DNA of 64,000 nucleotides from assembly GCF_000017545.1 (NCBI RefSeq), contig NC_009718.1, positions 806,001-870,000 on the forward strand. Direction: 5' to 3'. The notes under the pieces were generated by a model, which was not told the DNA's origin, did not search any database, and was given only the letters and a program-made list of their open reading frames with translations. Below, piece after piece: positions 28,348 through 38,256 of this stretch; position 1 is the stretch's first letter, and the number at the start of each line of letters is the position of its first letter. Both the position numbers and the translations under genes were made by a program. Origin of the DNA: Fervidobacterium nodosum Rt17-B1 (GTDB taxonomy: Bacteria; Thermotogota; Thermotogae; Thermotogales; Fervidobacteriaceae).

Positions 28348-29283
28348 TTATGCTTTGCCAGCACATCCAAGAAATTCAAGTCTGTTCATAACTACTTCTT
28401 TCACAAGTTTCTTACCTGCTCCAAGATAGTGTCTCGGGTCGAATTCTTTTGGATTTTCTTTAAGGAATTTTCTCATTCCGGCTATGAATGCTATCCTTAA
28501 GTCTGTATCGGTGTTAACCTTGTTTATTCCAAATTGAACACATTTCTTGAGCTCTTCTTCTGGAACGCCTTTTGCCCCTCCAAGGTCCGCTCCGTATTCT
28601 TCTGCTAATTTTACGTATTCTGGAAGCACACTTGATGCTCCGTGTAATACAAGAGGAATACCTGTAAGCTTTTTAACTTTTTGCAATCTTTCAAAATCAA
28701 GTTTTGCTTCACCTTTGAATTTAAACGCTCCATGACTTGTACCTATCGCTGGTGCCAAGAAATCAACACCTGTTTCTTCAACAAATATTTTTGCTTGTTC
28801 TGGGTCAACTAATACGTTTTCTGCAGCAGACACATTATCTTCAATTCCGGCAAGTTGACCAAGTTCAGCTTCAACAGAAACTCCAGCAGCATGGGCAATT
28901 TTAACTATTTCCTTTGTTTTTTTCATATTTTCCTCGAATGGTTCTTCGGAAGCATCAATCATAACCGAGGAATACCCTGCCTTTATCGCTGCTATTATAT
29001 ACTCAAAGTGCTTACCATGGTCAAGGTGCAAAGCTATTGGTATATCGACGCTATCAGCAAATAATCTTACTAACTCAACGAAATATTTTGCTCCCTTATG
29101 TATGTCTCCGTTTCCTGCATACTTTATCGCACCTTCGCTTGTTTCAATTATTAATGGAGCTCTTTTTTCAATTGCTCCTTCTAATATAGCGTGGAAAAAC
29201 TCCATGTTGTTAATGTTAAAAGCTGGAACTGCATAATACTCCTTACTTGCTTTTTCAAGAATATCCTTTGTGTTTACGTACAT
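28348..29283 (-). CDS. fba: Class II fructose-bisphosphate aldolase
   Basis: 311 aa from the ATG at 29283, chosen for the GGGAGGTA site and the conserved N-terminus MYVNTKDILEKA; an upstream in-frame ATG would add 19 unlikely residues. Zinc and catalytic motifs: 'IALHLDHGKHFEYI', 'SVMIDASEEPFEEN', 'VEAELGQLAG', 'AIGTSHGAFKF' and 'LVLHGASSVL'. It interconverts fructose-1,6-bisphosphate with the two triose phosphates in glycolysis. First gene of the fba-ackA unit. Confidence 0.96.
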   Translation of the reverse strand: MYVNTKDILEKASKEYYAVPAFNINNMEFFHAILEGAIEKRAPLIIETSEGAIKYAGNGDIHKGAKYFVELVRLFADSVDIPIALHLDHGKHFEYIIAAIKAGYSSVMIDASEEPFEENMKKTKEIVKIAHAAGVSVEAELGQLAGIEDNVSAAENVLVDPEQAKIFVEETGVDFLAPAIGTSHGAFKFKGEAKLDFERLQKVKKLTGIPLVLHGASSVLPEYVKLAEEYGADLGGAKGVPEEELKKCVQFGINKVNTDTDLRIAFIAGMRKFLKENPKEFDPRHYLGAGKKLVKEVVMNRLEFLGCAGKA

Positions 29284-29338
29284 AAATATACCTCCCTTGC
29301 TTTTTTCAAGAATGATAATTTCTAAACTCCGCAATTTC

Positions 29339-29347
29339 ATTATATCA
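29339..29347 (-). promoter_or_regulatory. Extended -10 promoter of fba-ackA
   Basis: TGATATAAT on the minus strand (29347-29339), a TGn-TATAAT motif about 55 bases before the fba ATG. No clear -35. Confidence 0.4.
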
Positions 29348-29493
29348 CATTTAACAACAAAATAATACTCGCGTGTTTGAAATATGGTTAAAAATTAAGA
29401 TATTTGATTCAAAGCAAAATATAAATAAAATTGATTTTTAAATAATTTTGTATTATGATGAAATTCTAGGTTATCTATCAAGGAGGCATATTT

Positions 29494-31050
29494 ATGGCAG
29501 AGGAATCAGCTGATAAATTAATTGAAAAGGTTGCTAGATTGAAAAGCAAACTAATACTTAAAAGCATAGCAGTCGGAATTTTCAGTAGCTTAATGGTAAT
29601 ATTATACAGAATAATGCTCACAAAAGCCGATTCTATAAGAGAATACGCCCTTCATATGTATAATTCGAACCATCTTTATATTTTCTTGATACTATTTTTA
29701 GTAGTAATTAACTCTCTAATAATCAAAAAATTTGTAAAAACCGAACCAATGATAAGTGGTAGTGGTATACCACAAATTAAAGGGGTTATTTTAAGACAAA
29801 TAGATTATAATCCAATAAAAGCTATTTACAAAAAACTTATAGGTGGATTCTTAGCAATCTTAAATGGCTTATCTTTAGGACGTGAAGGGCCTTCTGTACA
29901 AATAGGTGCGACTGTAGGAATGTATTTTAGCAGAAAATTAGAACTGACAAAAATGGAAGAAAAGTATTTGATAACGGCTGGAGCGAGCGCTGGTTTAGCA
30001 GCAGCTTTTAATGCTCCTTTAGCAGCGGTAATCTTTTCATTGGAGGAGTTACATAAAAATTTTTCGCCTATGGTTCTTTTAACTTCAATGATAGCAGCTA
30101 TAGTTTCGGATTTCATTTCAAAGACTGTTTTTGGATTAAAACCCGTATTTAACTTTCAGTTATCAAGCACAATACCATTAAAATATTATCCATTTTTAAT
30201 ATTGTTAGGATTCGTTACTGGAATTTTGGGTGTCTATTTTAATAAATCACTTTTAAAATCTACACAGGTATTCAAGAAGATTGAAAATAGAATATTGATA
30301 TCTTCGTTGATAGGGGTTGTATTACTCTTAACAATTCCAGATGTATTAGGTGGAGGGCACGATTTGGTTATTAAAACTAGTAAAGTTAACATAACTTTGA
30401 AACAAATTTTAATAATTTTGGTTATAAAATTTGCGTTCACGATGATTAGCTACGCTTCGTCCGCACCAGGCGGAATTTTCCTTCCCATGTTAGCTTTAGG
30501 CGCTCTCATAGGAAAAGCCTTCTATAGTGGTATTTTTATTTTTTTTGATACAAATAATACATACATGGTAAATTTTATAACCTTAGGCATGGTCGGATAT
30601 TTTGTCGCCATAGTCAGAGCACCTATAACTGGGATAGTTTTGATAACGGAGATGGTCGGAACACTCAACCACTTTTTGGAATTATCTTTAGTCTCATTTG
30701 TCTCTTACATAACTGCAGAACTTTTAAATGAAGAACCGATATACGAATCGTTATTAGAAAGAATTCTGGAAAGCAGTGGTGGATTAAGAAACTTAATTAG
30801 GCCACATCAAAAGACTTTGATTGAAATAACCATTTCCACAGGTTCAGAATTAGATGGGATAAAAATAAAAGGTTTCAAATGGCCGGAAGGTTGTCTGATA
30901 GTCTCCATTAGAAGAGGCAATAAAGAGATAATACCCAACGGTGAAGTTGTACTCCATGCAGGAGATATATTATCAATACTTACAACCGAGGAAAGTGCTT
31001 CAAAAAATAAAAGGGAATTAATCAAAAAAGCTACATCGGTAAAAGAATAA
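29494..31050 (+). CDS. ClC-family chloride/proton antiporter with C-terminal TrkA-C domain
   Basis: 518 aa. ClC selectivity motifs: GSGIPQIKG (about residue 89), GREGPSVQIG (about 129, with the gating Glu) and APGGIFLPMLALGA (about 326). A second conserved Glu in 'FSLEELHKN' corresponds to the internal proton Glu of antiporters, so Cl-/H+ exchange rather than a channel is inferred. Membrane segments run to about residue 420. Residues about 445-518 ('IEITISTGSELDGIKI', 'HAGDILSILTTEE') form a TrkA-C regulatory domain. The ATG has AAGGAGG upstream. It ends at a strong hairpin shared with thiI. Confidence 0.94.
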   Translation: MAEESADKLIEKVARLKSKLILKSIAVGIFSSLMVILYRIMLTKADSIREYALHMYNSNHLYIFLILFLVVINSLIIKKFVKTEPMISGSGIPQIKGVILRQIDYNPIKAIYKKLIGGFLAILNGLSLGREGPSVQIGATVGMYFSRKLELTKMEEKYLITAGASAGLAAAFNAPLAAVIFSLEELHKNFSPMVLLTSMIAAIVSDFISKTVFGLKPVFNFQLSSTIPLKYYPFLILLGFVTGILGVYFNKSLLKSTQVFKKIENRILISSLIGVVLLLTIPDVLGGGHDLVIKTSKVNITLKQILIILVIKFAFTMISYASSAPGGIFLPMLALGALIGKAFYSGIFIFFDTNNTYMVNFITLGMVGYFVAIVRAPITGIVLITEMVGTLNHFLELSLVSFVSYITAELLNEEPIYESLLERILESSGGLRNLIRPHQKTLIEITISTGSELDGIKIKGFKWPEGCLIVSIRRGNKEIIPNGEVVLHAGDILSILTTEESASKNKRELIKKATSVKE

Positions 31051-31051
31051 A

Positions 31052-31092
31052 AAAACATCACGTCTTATGAGAATATAAGACGTGATGTTTGT
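31052..31092. terminator. Bidirectional terminator between the ClC gene and thiI
   Basis: Stem AACATCACGTCTTAT / ATAAGACGTGATGTT (31054-31068, 31075-31089) with A-rich sequence before it and TTTGTTG after it, between two convergent stops. Confidence 0.82.
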
Positions 31093-31103
31093 TGAAAAAT
31101 ATT

Positions 31104-32273
31104 TTATGCGTTTTCTATTCTATAAGATTCGCGTTTCTTGAATGCTTGGTATTCTAAATCGCTTAGTTCATCCAGTTTTTCCTCTACTTTTCTTATTTCG
31201 TTTATATCAGATTTTGTTGCTGGTTTTTTCGGAGCAAAAGCAACACAACTGTCTATGTAAGGTTGAATTGAAATTTCGAATGTACCGATTTCTTTCGCTT
31301 TATTCGTTGTTTCAATTTTATCGAACCCAATAAGCGGTCTAAGTACAAGTAATGAGCTTGCATCTTCAATGGCTGCCATGTTCGTCAGAGTTTGACTTGC
31401 AACTTGACCAAGATTTTCACCTGTGATTATCGCTTTAGCTTTCACTCTGCGGGCAATCATATTTGCAATACGCATCATAGAACGTCTTTGAAGTATCAAT
31501 GAGTACTCATCAGGCGCATTTTCTTTTATATACATTTGAACTTCCGTCAGCGGGACAATCCACATCCTCAAACCGTTAGGTAAGTATCTTGCAAGCACCC
31601 TTCCTAAATCCAAAATCTTTTGAACAGATTTTTCCGTGGTCATTGGGGGGCTTAGGAATGTTAGTGTTTGTAATTCTAGACCTCTTCTCATCGCATACCA
31701 ACCAGCCACAGGACTATCGATACCACCGCTTAAAAGTAGCAAAGCTCTTCCAGAAACACCAACGGGTAATCCCCCAGAAAGATATTTTTTGCCCGAGAAG
31801 ACGAATATTTCCTTTTCTCTTACATCTATACCTATTTCAAATTCAGGATTGTGAACATCTACTTTTAACCCGGGGATATTTTCGTAGATGTAACCTCCTA
31901 TTTCTCTGTTCAATTCGATACTGTTAAGAGGAAAATCTTTGTATCCTCTTTGAGCAGATACTTTAAACGTTTTATATCCTTTTTCAACTTCCAGCTTTGC
32001 CAATTCCAAGCTTACTTTCTTAACTTCGTCGATATCATGCGCAAGAGCGTAACCTAAGCTGTAATTTTGAATCCCCATAACGTACTTCAATCTTTCCTCA
32101 AGCGCATTTGGGTCATTTCTTCCGATCCTTACAATTATCCTTCCGTATCGCTTATTCACAGCAGCAGGTCTAACAATCTTTAAAATGTTATCTATGAGTT
32201 TTTTCTCGAAAAACTCACGATTTTTACCTTTCAAACCTATTTCTGAATACCTGATCACAAATACTCTTTCCAA
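31104..32273 (-). CDS. thiI: tRNA 4-thiouridine synthetase ThiI (no rhodanese domain)
   Basis: 389 aa. N-terminal ferredoxin-like/THUMP region (residues about 1-165, 'RYSEIGLKGKNREFFEKKL'). A PP-loop ATPase follows, with 'LLLSGGIDSPVAGWYAM' (about 177-193) and 'AIITGENLGQVASQTLTNM'. The protein ends near the 'CVAFAPKKPATKSD' region, so the C-terminal rhodanese domain of the E. coli enzyme is absent; this short form is common in Gram-positives and Thermotogae. It thiolates U8 of tRNA. The TTG start is supported by AGGAGG 8 bases upstream. Confidence 0.93.
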   Translation of the reverse strand: MERVFVIRYSEIGLKGKNREFFEKKLIDNILKIVRPAAVNKRYGRIIVRIGRNDPNALEERLKYVMGIQNYSLGYALAHDIDEVKKVSLELAKLEVEKGYKTFKVSAQRGYKDFPLNSIELNREIGGYIYENIPGLKVDVHNPEFEIGIDVREKEIFVFSGKKYLSGGLPVGVSGRALLLLSGGIDSPVAGWYAMRRGLELQTLTFLSPPMTTEKSVQKILDLGRVLARYLPNGLRMWIVPLTEVQMYIKENAPDEYSLILQRRSMMRIANMIARRVKAKAIITGENLGQVASQTLTNMAAIEDASSLLVLRPLIGFDKIETTNKAKEIGTFEISIQPYIDSCVAFAPKKPATKSDINEIRKVEEKLDELSDLEYQAFKKRESYRIENA

Positions 32274-32344
32274 GATTCATTCCTCCTAAGAAATATTTTG
32301 GAAAAGCTCTATATCTTATTATTTCCCAAATCTAATATTTTCTT

Positions 32345-32902
32345 TTATTTTCTTTCATACAAACCAACAATTTCTGCGCTTTCTATTATATGTCCTTTCA
32401 TAGCTTTTTCAAGATCTGCTTTTTTTACTTTTCCTTTCAACTCAAGAAGTGTATCAAGTGCATAGACTTTGAAATGATAGTGGTGCACACCATGGCCTCT
32501 TGGTGGGCATGGACCGTTATAACCGATTTTTCCAAAATCGTTATATCCTTGCATAGTACCATCTGGCAGTTTTTCTAATTTCTTTAAGCCTTCGGGTATT
32601 TTAACGCTATCTCCATCCACAGGTATATTCCAAATCACCCAATGAACGAACGTACCAATAGGCGCATCTGGGTCGTCGCATATTATTGCTATGCTTTTAG
32701 CATTCTTCGGAACGTTTGTTATCACCAATTCTGGATTTATATCTTCCCCTTCGCAAGCGTATTTCTTCGGTATAAACTCTCCGTTTTTGAATACACTCGT
32801 GACAACCATACGTTTCGCCTCCTTATTCGCAACCTTCTCAGCTCCATAAACAAACCCGAATAAAACTATTAAAATAGCCAACAAAGAGAATAGTTTTTTC
32901 AT
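32345..32902 (-). CDS. Secreted YbhB/YbcL-type PEBP-family protein
   Basis: 185 aa. Signal peptide at residues 1-20 ('KKLFSLLAILIVLFGFVYG'). PEBP motifs: 'CEGEDINPELVI', 'IICDDPDAPIGTFVHWVIWN', 'GYNGPCPPRGHGVHHYHFKV' and 'YALDTLLEL'. The family binds phospholipid-like anions or acts on proteases and kinases; the bacterial role is unknown. The export signal places it outside the cytoplasm. Monocistronic by spacing, 71 bases upstream of thiI. Confidence 0.92.
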   Translation of the reverse strand: MKKLFSLLAILIVLFGFVYGAEKVANKEAKRMVVTSVFKNGEFIPKKYACEGEDINPELVITNVPKNAKSIAIICDDPDAPIGTFVHWVIWNIPVDGDSVKIPEGLKKLEKLPDGTMQGYNDFGKIGYNGPCPPRGHGVHHYHFKVYALDTLLELKGKVKKADLEKAMKGHIIESAEIVGLYERK

Positions 32903-33052
32903 TTTTCATTCACCTCACACAAAAATACACTTATCATCTTAAATTTCTTTTCTCAAAGTATAATTATACATTAAATTTTGTTAAAAGGATTCTATTAATT
33001 TTTGATATAGTGATATAATTTATTTTAGAACTTACTCTTGGAGGCGGTAATT

Positions 33053-33811
33053 ATGGAAAATATGATAAAAAATGAAAAATTATCTAAAAGAGTTGCGGTT
33101 GTGAGTGGGGGAGCAAAAAATATTGGAAAAGGGATAGCTTTTGAATTTTTAAAAAATGGATGGAATGTTGGAATTATAGATTTTGATAAAAAGGCATTAG
33201 AAGAATTTCCAGTGGGTGAATTCGCACAAAATATTTTACTCTACCAAGGTGATGTTTCGGATGAATATTCTGTGGCAGAATTTTATGTGAAGATTAAGGA
33301 AAATTTTGGAAGGCTTGATGCGATTATAAACAATGCGGCAATTGGTGGCTTCAAAGATTTTCTGAGTTTATCGGTAAATGAATGGAAGAGGGTTATCGAT
33401 GTAAACCTCACCGGTTATTTTCTAATGGCTCGTTTTGGTGTACCTTTAATGCTCGAAAATCCTGGGAAAGGTTCAATTGTTAATATATCCTCAACAAGAG
33501 CCTTAATGTCAGAACCTGGCAATGAAGCATACAGTGCATCAAAAGCCGGTATTTTAGGATTAACTCACGCATTGGCGAATTCTTTGGGACCAAAAGTTAG
33601 AGTTAACGCGATATGCCCAGGATGGATATTGCACGAAGGAGAAGAGATTTCTCAAAAGGAGCACGAACAACACCTAACTGGCAGAGCAGGGACAATTAAA
33701 GATATAGCCCATCTTGTCATGTTTCTTACAGACGATGAAAAAAGTGGATTCATAACTGGGCAGACTTTTATTGTAGATGGTGGAATGACAAAGAAAATGA
33801 TTTACATTTAG
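33053..33811 (+). CDS. Short-chain dehydrogenase/reductase
   Basis: 252 aa from the ATG at 33053 (GGAGGCG 6 bases upstream). NAD(P)-binding 'AVVSGGAKNIGKGIA' near the N-terminus, 'IINNAAIGG', active-site Ser in 'IVNISSTRALMS', 'EAYSASKAGILGLTHALA' with Tyr and Lys, 'RVNAICPGWI', and the C-terminal 'FITGQTFIVDGGM'. Substrate unknown; the sequence pattern is that of the FabG-like 'classical' group. It is followed 23 bases later by an RND exporter and probably shares its transcript. Confidence 0.93.
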   Translation: MENMIKNEKLSKRVAVVSGGAKNIGKGIAFEFLKNGWNVGIIDFDKKALEEFPVGEFAQNILLYQGDVSDEYSVAEFYVKIKENFGRLDAIINNAAIGGFKDFLSLSVNEWKRVIDVNLTGYFLMARFGVPLMLENPGKGSIVNISSTRALMSEPGNEAYSASKAGILGLTHALANSLGPKVRVNAICPGWILHEGEEISQKEHEQHLTGRAGTIKDIAHLVMFLTDDEKSGFITGQTFIVDGGMTKKMIYI

Positions 33812-33834
33812 AAACACACAAAGGAGATGATTTT

Positions 33835-35904
33835 ATGCTAAATATCATCTACAAGTTTAAATATACGATTATCAGCTTTCTTTTACTAATTTTATCGATA
33901 ATAATAATTGTGAACTATGCAAATATAGAAACAAAGATAGAGGTATTTTTACCCGGATACAAACCGGGAAAACCTATTACAGAAATAGATAATCCAGCAG
34001 TCAAAAATCTTGTAAAGATGGCTCTAAAATTTGGCGACAAGACGAATATTTCAATTATTTACAAATCAGACATCCCATTAAATAAACCTGGTTCACTAGC
34101 AAAATTGCGTTTACTTCAATCGAAATTAGAAAAGATGGAAAATGTAAGAACGGTTATATCTATACTCAACTATCCTGGCAGTGAATCATATATCTTTAAT
34201 GATTCCATTGATATTGAAAATATTCCAGATTATTTGAAGACTTTTATTTCACGTGATGGCCATTATGCGTTATTTCTTGCTATAGTCGAAGTTAACGGTC
34301 AAGTTGAGCCAATAGTTAGAAGGATAACAAAGGATTTGAAAGACGAACCTGTTATAGTACTTTCTGAGGCGTCGGTTAATAACAAATTATTCGATGAACT
34401 CAAAAGGTCAATGTTCTTTTATCCAATTGTCATGTTCATTGTTATACTGCTTATATTTACCTATCAAACACAATGCATACGCGCTGCTATCATATCACTT
34501 TTTATACCTATTCTAGCCTCATTATACACTTATGCATTGTATTTTTTCTTTGGAGGATACGTCAACGTACTAACAGCTATGGTACCATCGTTTCTAATTA
34601 TAATAGGTTCTGCTTATCCTTTGCATTTTTACAATGCAACTTTTAGAACAGAGGATGCAAGAAAACAGATAGGCACACCGATATTTTTCTCAATGTTGAC
34701 AACAGCAATAGGTTTCATATCATTTTTGTTCGTTAAGATCCCAGCTTTCAGAGAATTTGGTGTGTTAGTTTCTTTGGGTCTTTTAATTGACTTTATACTA
34801 ACATTAACAACTGGTCATGAATTACTGAATTTGTCAAAATTCAAATCTAAAAGACCACCAAAAACATTCGGAATTAGGTATTTCGGAAATCATGTAGCAA
34901 TGTTTATATTAGCAATAGTCATAATTGCTGTTGCTATTTCTCCATTTATAATTTCAAAAATAAAAGTTGGATTGACAAGTACGGATTACTTTTCCAAAAA
35001 ATCTGATATTGTGAAAGGTTACGAAATACTTGAAAAAGAATTCGGTATTAGAGATAGTATATACATCGTTCTTGAGAAAAAAGCTGGTGTATTTCTACCC
35101 GGCGATAATAAAATAATTGATAAGATAATAAATGAATTGTCAAAATCAGAATACATATCAAGCGTTGATTTTCCAAGAAATGTTCCAATCACGGTATTAG
35201 TTTTAGCTTCGAGAACACAACCACTTTTAAAGCACTACATAGCTGATGGGAAAACAATACGATTAACCGTAAACCTTACAACCCCAGGTAGTGAAAATCT
35301 TGATAAAGTTAGTGAAATTATAAATAATTGCCTTAAAGAGTATAATTATGATTTCTATTTAGCTGGTACACCATTTGTCTGGAAAGCGGTAAATGATAGT
35401 ATATTACTCAGTCAAATACAAAGTCTTATAGCCGCGCTTTCCATAGTTTTTCTAACGATATTGATTGTTTTTAGAGATTTCTCTGAGGCCTTAAAACTTG
35501 TATCACCGGTTATTTTCGCAACTATCTTAAATTTTGTTTACATGGCTTTATTCAAGATGAAACTTGAAATATCTACAGCACTAACATCCAGCATAATTAT
35601 TGGTTTGGCTATTGATTATTCAATACACATCGGGCATGATTATAACAAGACAAAAAACATATTTACATCTGTTAAAAACGTAGGGCCAGCAATCATCGGT
35701 AATGCTCTTGGAATAATAGGTGGTTTTTTAACCTTACTCTTTGGTGGGGAACTTGCTTTGTTCAAAAGAATAGCAATCTTAGTATCCTTAGGTATAGCAA
35801 CAGCAACAGTTTTAACACTTACTACACTTCCATTCATGCTTTCATTTGGTAACATCAGGGAAAAGGTAAAATCACTAAGAAAACGCAAGGAGGTAAGAAA
35901 ATGA
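33835..35904 (+). CDS. RND superfamily exporter (MMPL/HAE3-like)
   Basis: 689 aa with an internally repeated layout: one N-terminal membrane segment, an extracytoplasmic loop (residues about 35-190), then five membrane segments, and the same again ('IGTPIFFSMLTTAIGFISFL' and 'VGPAIIGNALGIIGGFLTLL' are the paired segments). The pattern and 'GLAIDYSIHIGHDYN' are typical of RND permeases that move hydrophobic or lipid substrates. No periplasmic adaptor or outer-membrane factor is adjacent. AAAGGAG precedes the ATG. Its last codons overlap nadE by 4 bases. Confidence 0.9.
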   Translation: MLNIIYKFKYTIISFLLLILSIIIIVNYANIETKIEVFLPGYKPGKPITEIDNPAVKNLVKMALKFGDKTNISIIYKSDIPLNKPGSLAKLRLLQSKLEKMENVRTVISILNYPGSESYIFNDSIDIENIPDYLKTFISRDGHYALFLAIVEVNGQVEPIVRRITKDLKDEPVIVLSEASVNNKLFDELKRSMFFYPIVMFIVILLIFTYQTQCIRAAIISLFIPILASLYTYALYFFFGGYVNVLTAMVPSFLIIIGSAYPLHFYNATFRTEDARKQIGTPIFFSMLTTAIGFISFLFVKIPAFREFGVLVSLGLLIDFILTLTTGHELLNLSKFKSKRPPKTFGIRYFGNHVAMFILAIVIIAVAISPFIISKIKVGLTSTDYFSKKSDIVKGYEILEKEFGIRDSIYIVLEKKAGVFLPGDNKIIDKIINELSKSEYISSVDFPRNVPITVLVLASRTQPLLKHYIADGKTIRLTVNLTTPGSENLDKVSEIINNCLKEYNYDFYLAGTPFVWKAVNDSILLSQIQSLIAALSIVFLTILIVFRDFSEALKLVSPVIFATILNFVYMALFKMKLEISTALTSSIIIGLAIDYSIHIGHDYNKTKNIFTSVKNVGPAIIGNALGIIGGFLTLLFGGELALFKRIAILVSLGIATATVLTLTTLPFMLSFGNIREKVKSLRKRKEVRK

Positions 35905-37652
35905 ATAAAGTTAGATTAGCACTTGCCCAGATCAATGCAACCGTTGGAGATATAGAAGGAAATAAGAATAAAATTATCGAGTATATCAATAAAGCTTTAG
36001 AAAATGATGTGGATATCGTTATATTCCCAGAACTTTCAATTACCGGTTACCCTCCGGAGGATTTACTCTTCAAATCACATTTTGTAAGGAAAAATAAGGA
36101 AGCAATTGAAGAAATAGCAAGGCACGTTCCAAAATCGTTGGTCGTTGTTGTTGGCTTTGTCGATGAAGAAGGCGATATATTCAATGCAGCGGCCGTTATA
36201 AATGATGGCAAGGTGCAAGCAAAATACAGAAAGAATTATTTACCAAATTACGGAGTATTCGATGAAATGAGATATTTCCAAAAGGGAACCAAAGCATTAG
36301 TCGTTCTTTTGGAAGATGTTCGGGTTGGTATAACTATCTGCGAGGATATATGGTATCCGGGCGGTCCTGCGAGACTTGAATCGCTCTTAGGCGACGCACA
36401 ACTAATTGTTAATCTATCAGCCTCACCTTACTATGTGGAAAAAATCGCTTGGAGAGAAAGAATGCTCTCTGTTCGCGCGAACGATAATATTGCCACAGTT
36501 GCTTACGTGAATTGCGTAGGTGGGCAAGATGAATTAATATTTGATGGTGCAAGCTTAGTTGTAAATGAAAAAGGAGAAATAATAGGAAGAGCAAAACAAT
36601 TCGAAGAAGATTTACTTATTGTTGATGTCGACTTAATAGATATTGACAAAACATGCGTAAAAGATCCAAGAAGGCGCCAAGATAAACAAATTATGGATGA
36701 AGAAAGAAAAAATCTTGAGATTGTAAAATTGCCTTTTGAGAGCAAGCCCAAGAGAACAAAAATAACAAATAGGGTGGAAAAAACTCTTCCAAAAGTTGCA
36801 GAAGTATACAATGCTTTGGTATTAGCCACTAGGGATTACATAAGGAAGAATGGAATGAAAAAAGCGGTTATAGGATTGAGTGGTGGTATGGATAGTACGC
36901 TTGTTGCTTGTATTGCTGTTGATGCGTTAGGCGCAGAAAATGTTGTTGGTGTTTCCATGCCTGGTCCGTTTTCGTCTGAGCATAGCAAAGAAGATGCAAA
37001 AATATTAGCAGAAAACTTAGGAATCAAATTTCTGACAATTCCTATCATGGAAGCTTACAACTCATTCTTGAATATGTTTAAACCTGTCTTTGAAGATAGA
37101 CCGTTTGACATCACAGAGGAGAATTTGCAAGCAAGGATACGTGGAGTAATTCTAATGGCACTTTCGAATAAATTTGGTTGGATAGTTCTCACAACAGGAA
37201 ACAAAAGCGAAATCAGCACGGGCTATTCAACACTTTACGGTGATACAGCTGGCGGATACGCGGTAATCAAAGATGTCTACAAAACTTTTGTGTATGAGCT
37301 TGCCGAGTACGTAAATCAAAAATATGGTAGAGAAATAATACCAAGAAGAGTATTTGAAAAAGCGCCAAGCGCAGAACTAAGAGAAAATCAAACTGACCAA
37401 GATAAACTTCCACCGTATGAGATACTAGATGAAATACTGAAGTTGTACGTTGAGGAAGATTACAGTGTAAGCGATATCGTAGAAAGAGGATTTGATGAGG
37501 AAACGGTTAAGAAAGTAGCTTGGATGGTTGATATAAATGAATATAAAAGAAGACAAATGCCTCCTGGACCGAAAATCACACACAGGGCATTTGGAAAAGA
37601 TAGAAGGCTACCGATTACAAATGCATTTAAAGAATGGCTTGAGAAAAAGTAA
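35901..37652 (+). CDS. nadE: Glutamine-dependent NAD+ synthetase
   Basis: 583 aa. Residues about 1-260 are a nitrilase-type glutaminase with the catalytic triad visible as Glu in 'FPELSITGYPPEDLL', Lys in 'YRKNYLPNYGVFDE' and Cys in 'ITICEDIWYPGG'. Residues about 300-583 are the ATP-pyrophosphatase synthetase ('IGLSGGMDSTLVA', 'TGNKSEISTGYSTLYGD'). The enzyme amidates deamido-NAD with ammonia channelled from glutamine. ATGA overlap with the RND exporter gene and AAGGAGG upstream indicate co-translation. A terminator follows. Confidence 0.96.
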   Translation: MNKVRLALAQINATVGDIEGNKNKIIEYINKALENDVDIVIFPELSITGYPPEDLLFKSHFVRKNKEAIEEIARHVPKSLVVVVGFVDEEGDIFNAAAVINDGKVQAKYRKNYLPNYGVFDEMRYFQKGTKALVVLLEDVRVGITICEDIWYPGGPARLESLLGDAQLIVNLSASPYYVEKIAWRERMLSVRANDNIATVAYVNCVGGQDELIFDGASLVVNEKGEIIGRAKQFEEDLLIVDVDLIDIDKTCVKDPRRRQDKQIMDEERKNLEIVKLPFESKPKRTKITNRVEKTLPKVAEVYNALVLATRDYIRKNGMKKAVIGLSGGMDSTLVACIAVDALGAENVVGVSMPGPFSSEHSKEDAKILAENLGIKFLTIPIMEAYNSFLNMFKPVFEDRPFDITEENLQARIRGVILMALSNKFGWIVLTTGNKSEISTGYSTLYGDTAGGYAVIKDVYKTFVYELAEYVNQKYGREIIPRRVFEKAPSAELRENQTDQDKLPPYEILDEILKLYVEEDYSVSDIVERGFDEETVKKVAWMVDINEYKRRQMPPGPKITHRAFGKDRRLPITNAFKEWLEKK

Positions 37653-37661
37653 TTTTAGTAA

Positions 37662-37706
37662 AAAACAGCGGGATTTTGATTTTCAGATTTGTCCCGCTGT
37701 TTTTTT
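37662..37706 (+). terminator. Terminator after nadE
   Basis: AACAGCGGGA (37664-37673) pairs with TCCCGCTGTT (37692-37701), followed by a run of T to 37707. A-rich sequence on the left makes it usable from the minus strand as well. Confidence 0.8.
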
Positions 37707-37721
37707 ACTTTATTTACTTTC

Positions 37722-38174
37722 TCATTGACTATTTTCAACTTCTATAGCAACATCTATAAGGACGTCAACGTAATCTTTCCAAATTTTCGATACGTACATT
37801 CGAGTGTAGCCTTGAGGGTCGCATCTTTCTTCCAATTTTGGTATCAGCATTCGACAGCTTTCAGGCCGTTCAGAAAAATCTAATTCACATCCAGTATTTG
37901 TCAAAAATGTGCATTCTCCATTGTAAGCATGGTCAAAAACGCTTCCCTCAAAGCCTTTGATAGCGGGTCTGACAAAATAAAGTTCAGCATCTTGGTCAAC
38001 CCAATCCACTGTCCATCTACCGCTTATAAGAGCTTTTAATAGTTTTTCGCGCATTAAATCTCTATCTGGTGCTCCAAAATCCTCTGGTGTTGCTAATCCT
38101 GGAAAAGTTTTACAACACTTCCCACCACAAGCTTTACATATCCCTGGAATCTCTATTCCAATATTCTTTTTCAT
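37722..38174 (-). CDS. YkgJ-type cysteine-cluster protein
   Basis: 150 aa. Cysteine motifs 'CKACGGKCCK' (about residues 13-22), 'CTFLTNTGCEL' and 'RPESCRMLIP' match the YkgJ/CxxCxxCC family of putative metal- or iron-sulfur-binding proteins. No signal peptide. Function unknown. GGAGG lies upstream of the ATG. It stands alone between the nadE terminator and the MetH reactivation gene, transcribed away from the latter. Confidence 0.8.
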   Translation of the reverse strand: MKKNIGIEIPGICKACGGKCCKTFPGLATPEDFGAPDRDLMREKLLKALISGRWTVDWVDQDAELYFVRPAIKGFEGSVFDHAYNGECTFLTNTGCELDFSERPESCRMLIPKLEERCDPQGYTRMYVSKIWKDYVDVLIDVAIEVENSQ

Positions 38175-38256
38175 GCCATACCTCCATTTTTTTGTATTTT
38201 AATATGATAAAATTGGAATTAAGTAAGAAAATATTTCTTTGAAGGGGTGAACGAAT

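Noticed and set aside
37537-37728. Small plus-strand frame over the nadE end and terminator
   Set aside because: It is out of frame with nadE and runs through the terminator hairpin.
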